From Betaproteobacteria bacterium (GTDB lineage: Bacteria > Pseudomonadota > Gammaproteobacteria > Burkholderiales > SG8-41), in the NCBI GenBank assembly GCA_021732805.1, contig JAKFUJ010000002.1, positions 1-6,235 of the forward strand: DNA of 6,235 nt, given 5' to 3'. The position numbers and the translations under genes are program-made. Below the pieces are notes generated by a model that saw nothing but the letters and a program-made list of their open reading frames with translations, searched no databases and was not told the DNA's origin. Shown one piece after another: positions 6,213 to 6,235 of this stretch; position 1 is the first letter of the stretch; each line of letters opens with the position of its first letter.

Positions 6213-6235
6213 CCAATGCGCTGCCAATACACGAC

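Noticed and set aside
6213..6235. Right-hand attachment site after the integrase
   Set aside because: These 23 nt have no similarity to the tRNA 3' end; GCCAAT occurs twice but is too short to mean anything.

Overview
The window looks like a GC-rich proteobacterial chromosome, most likely a betaproteobacterium. That placement is an inference from the divergent ilvD/lgt pair, the gene sequences and the GC-rich codon use; no rRNA or other decisive marker is present. Positions 1-4356 are ordinary chromosomal backbone. From about 4357 to the right edge lies the start of an integrated mobile element.

Backbone, left to right. A minus-strand gene (1-804, cut by the left edge) encodes a receiver-like fold followed by a DEP domain. 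It sits 30 nt downstream of ilvD (835-2508, minus), the dihydroxy-acid dehydratase of branched-chain amino acid synthesis, and probably shares its transcript. lgt (2621-3409, plus), the membrane enzyme that lipidates prolipoproteins, is divergent from ilvD. A minus-strand SapC-family gene (3406-4185) converges on lgt so tightly that the two stop codons overlap. It begins with TTG behind a good ribosome binding site. A tRNA-Ala(CGC) gene (4281-4356) follows on the plus strand, with its own promoter and a strong intrinsic terminator (4391-4418).

Mobile element. Just past the tRNA come three copies of TGGCCCCA (two direct, one inverted) around candidate promoters. Then comes a two-gene unit. The first gene (4529-4987) encodes a 152-residue protein that has an integrase-type arm DNA-binding domain but no catalytic domain. 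The second (4974-6212) encodes a complete P4-like tyrosine integrase. The genes overlap by 14 nt, and the integrase's Shine-Dalgarno lies inside the first gene, so their translation is probably coupled. The tRNA is presumably the integration site. The far end and cargo of the element lie beyond the right edge.

The least ordinary parts are the arm-only protein paired with the integrase and its repeat-studded promoter region. A plausible reading is that the arm-only protein competes for, or regulates, the integrase's arm sites or promoter. The receiver-like/DEP protein is the second item worth attention. There is no rRNA, CRISPR array or insertion sequence in the window.
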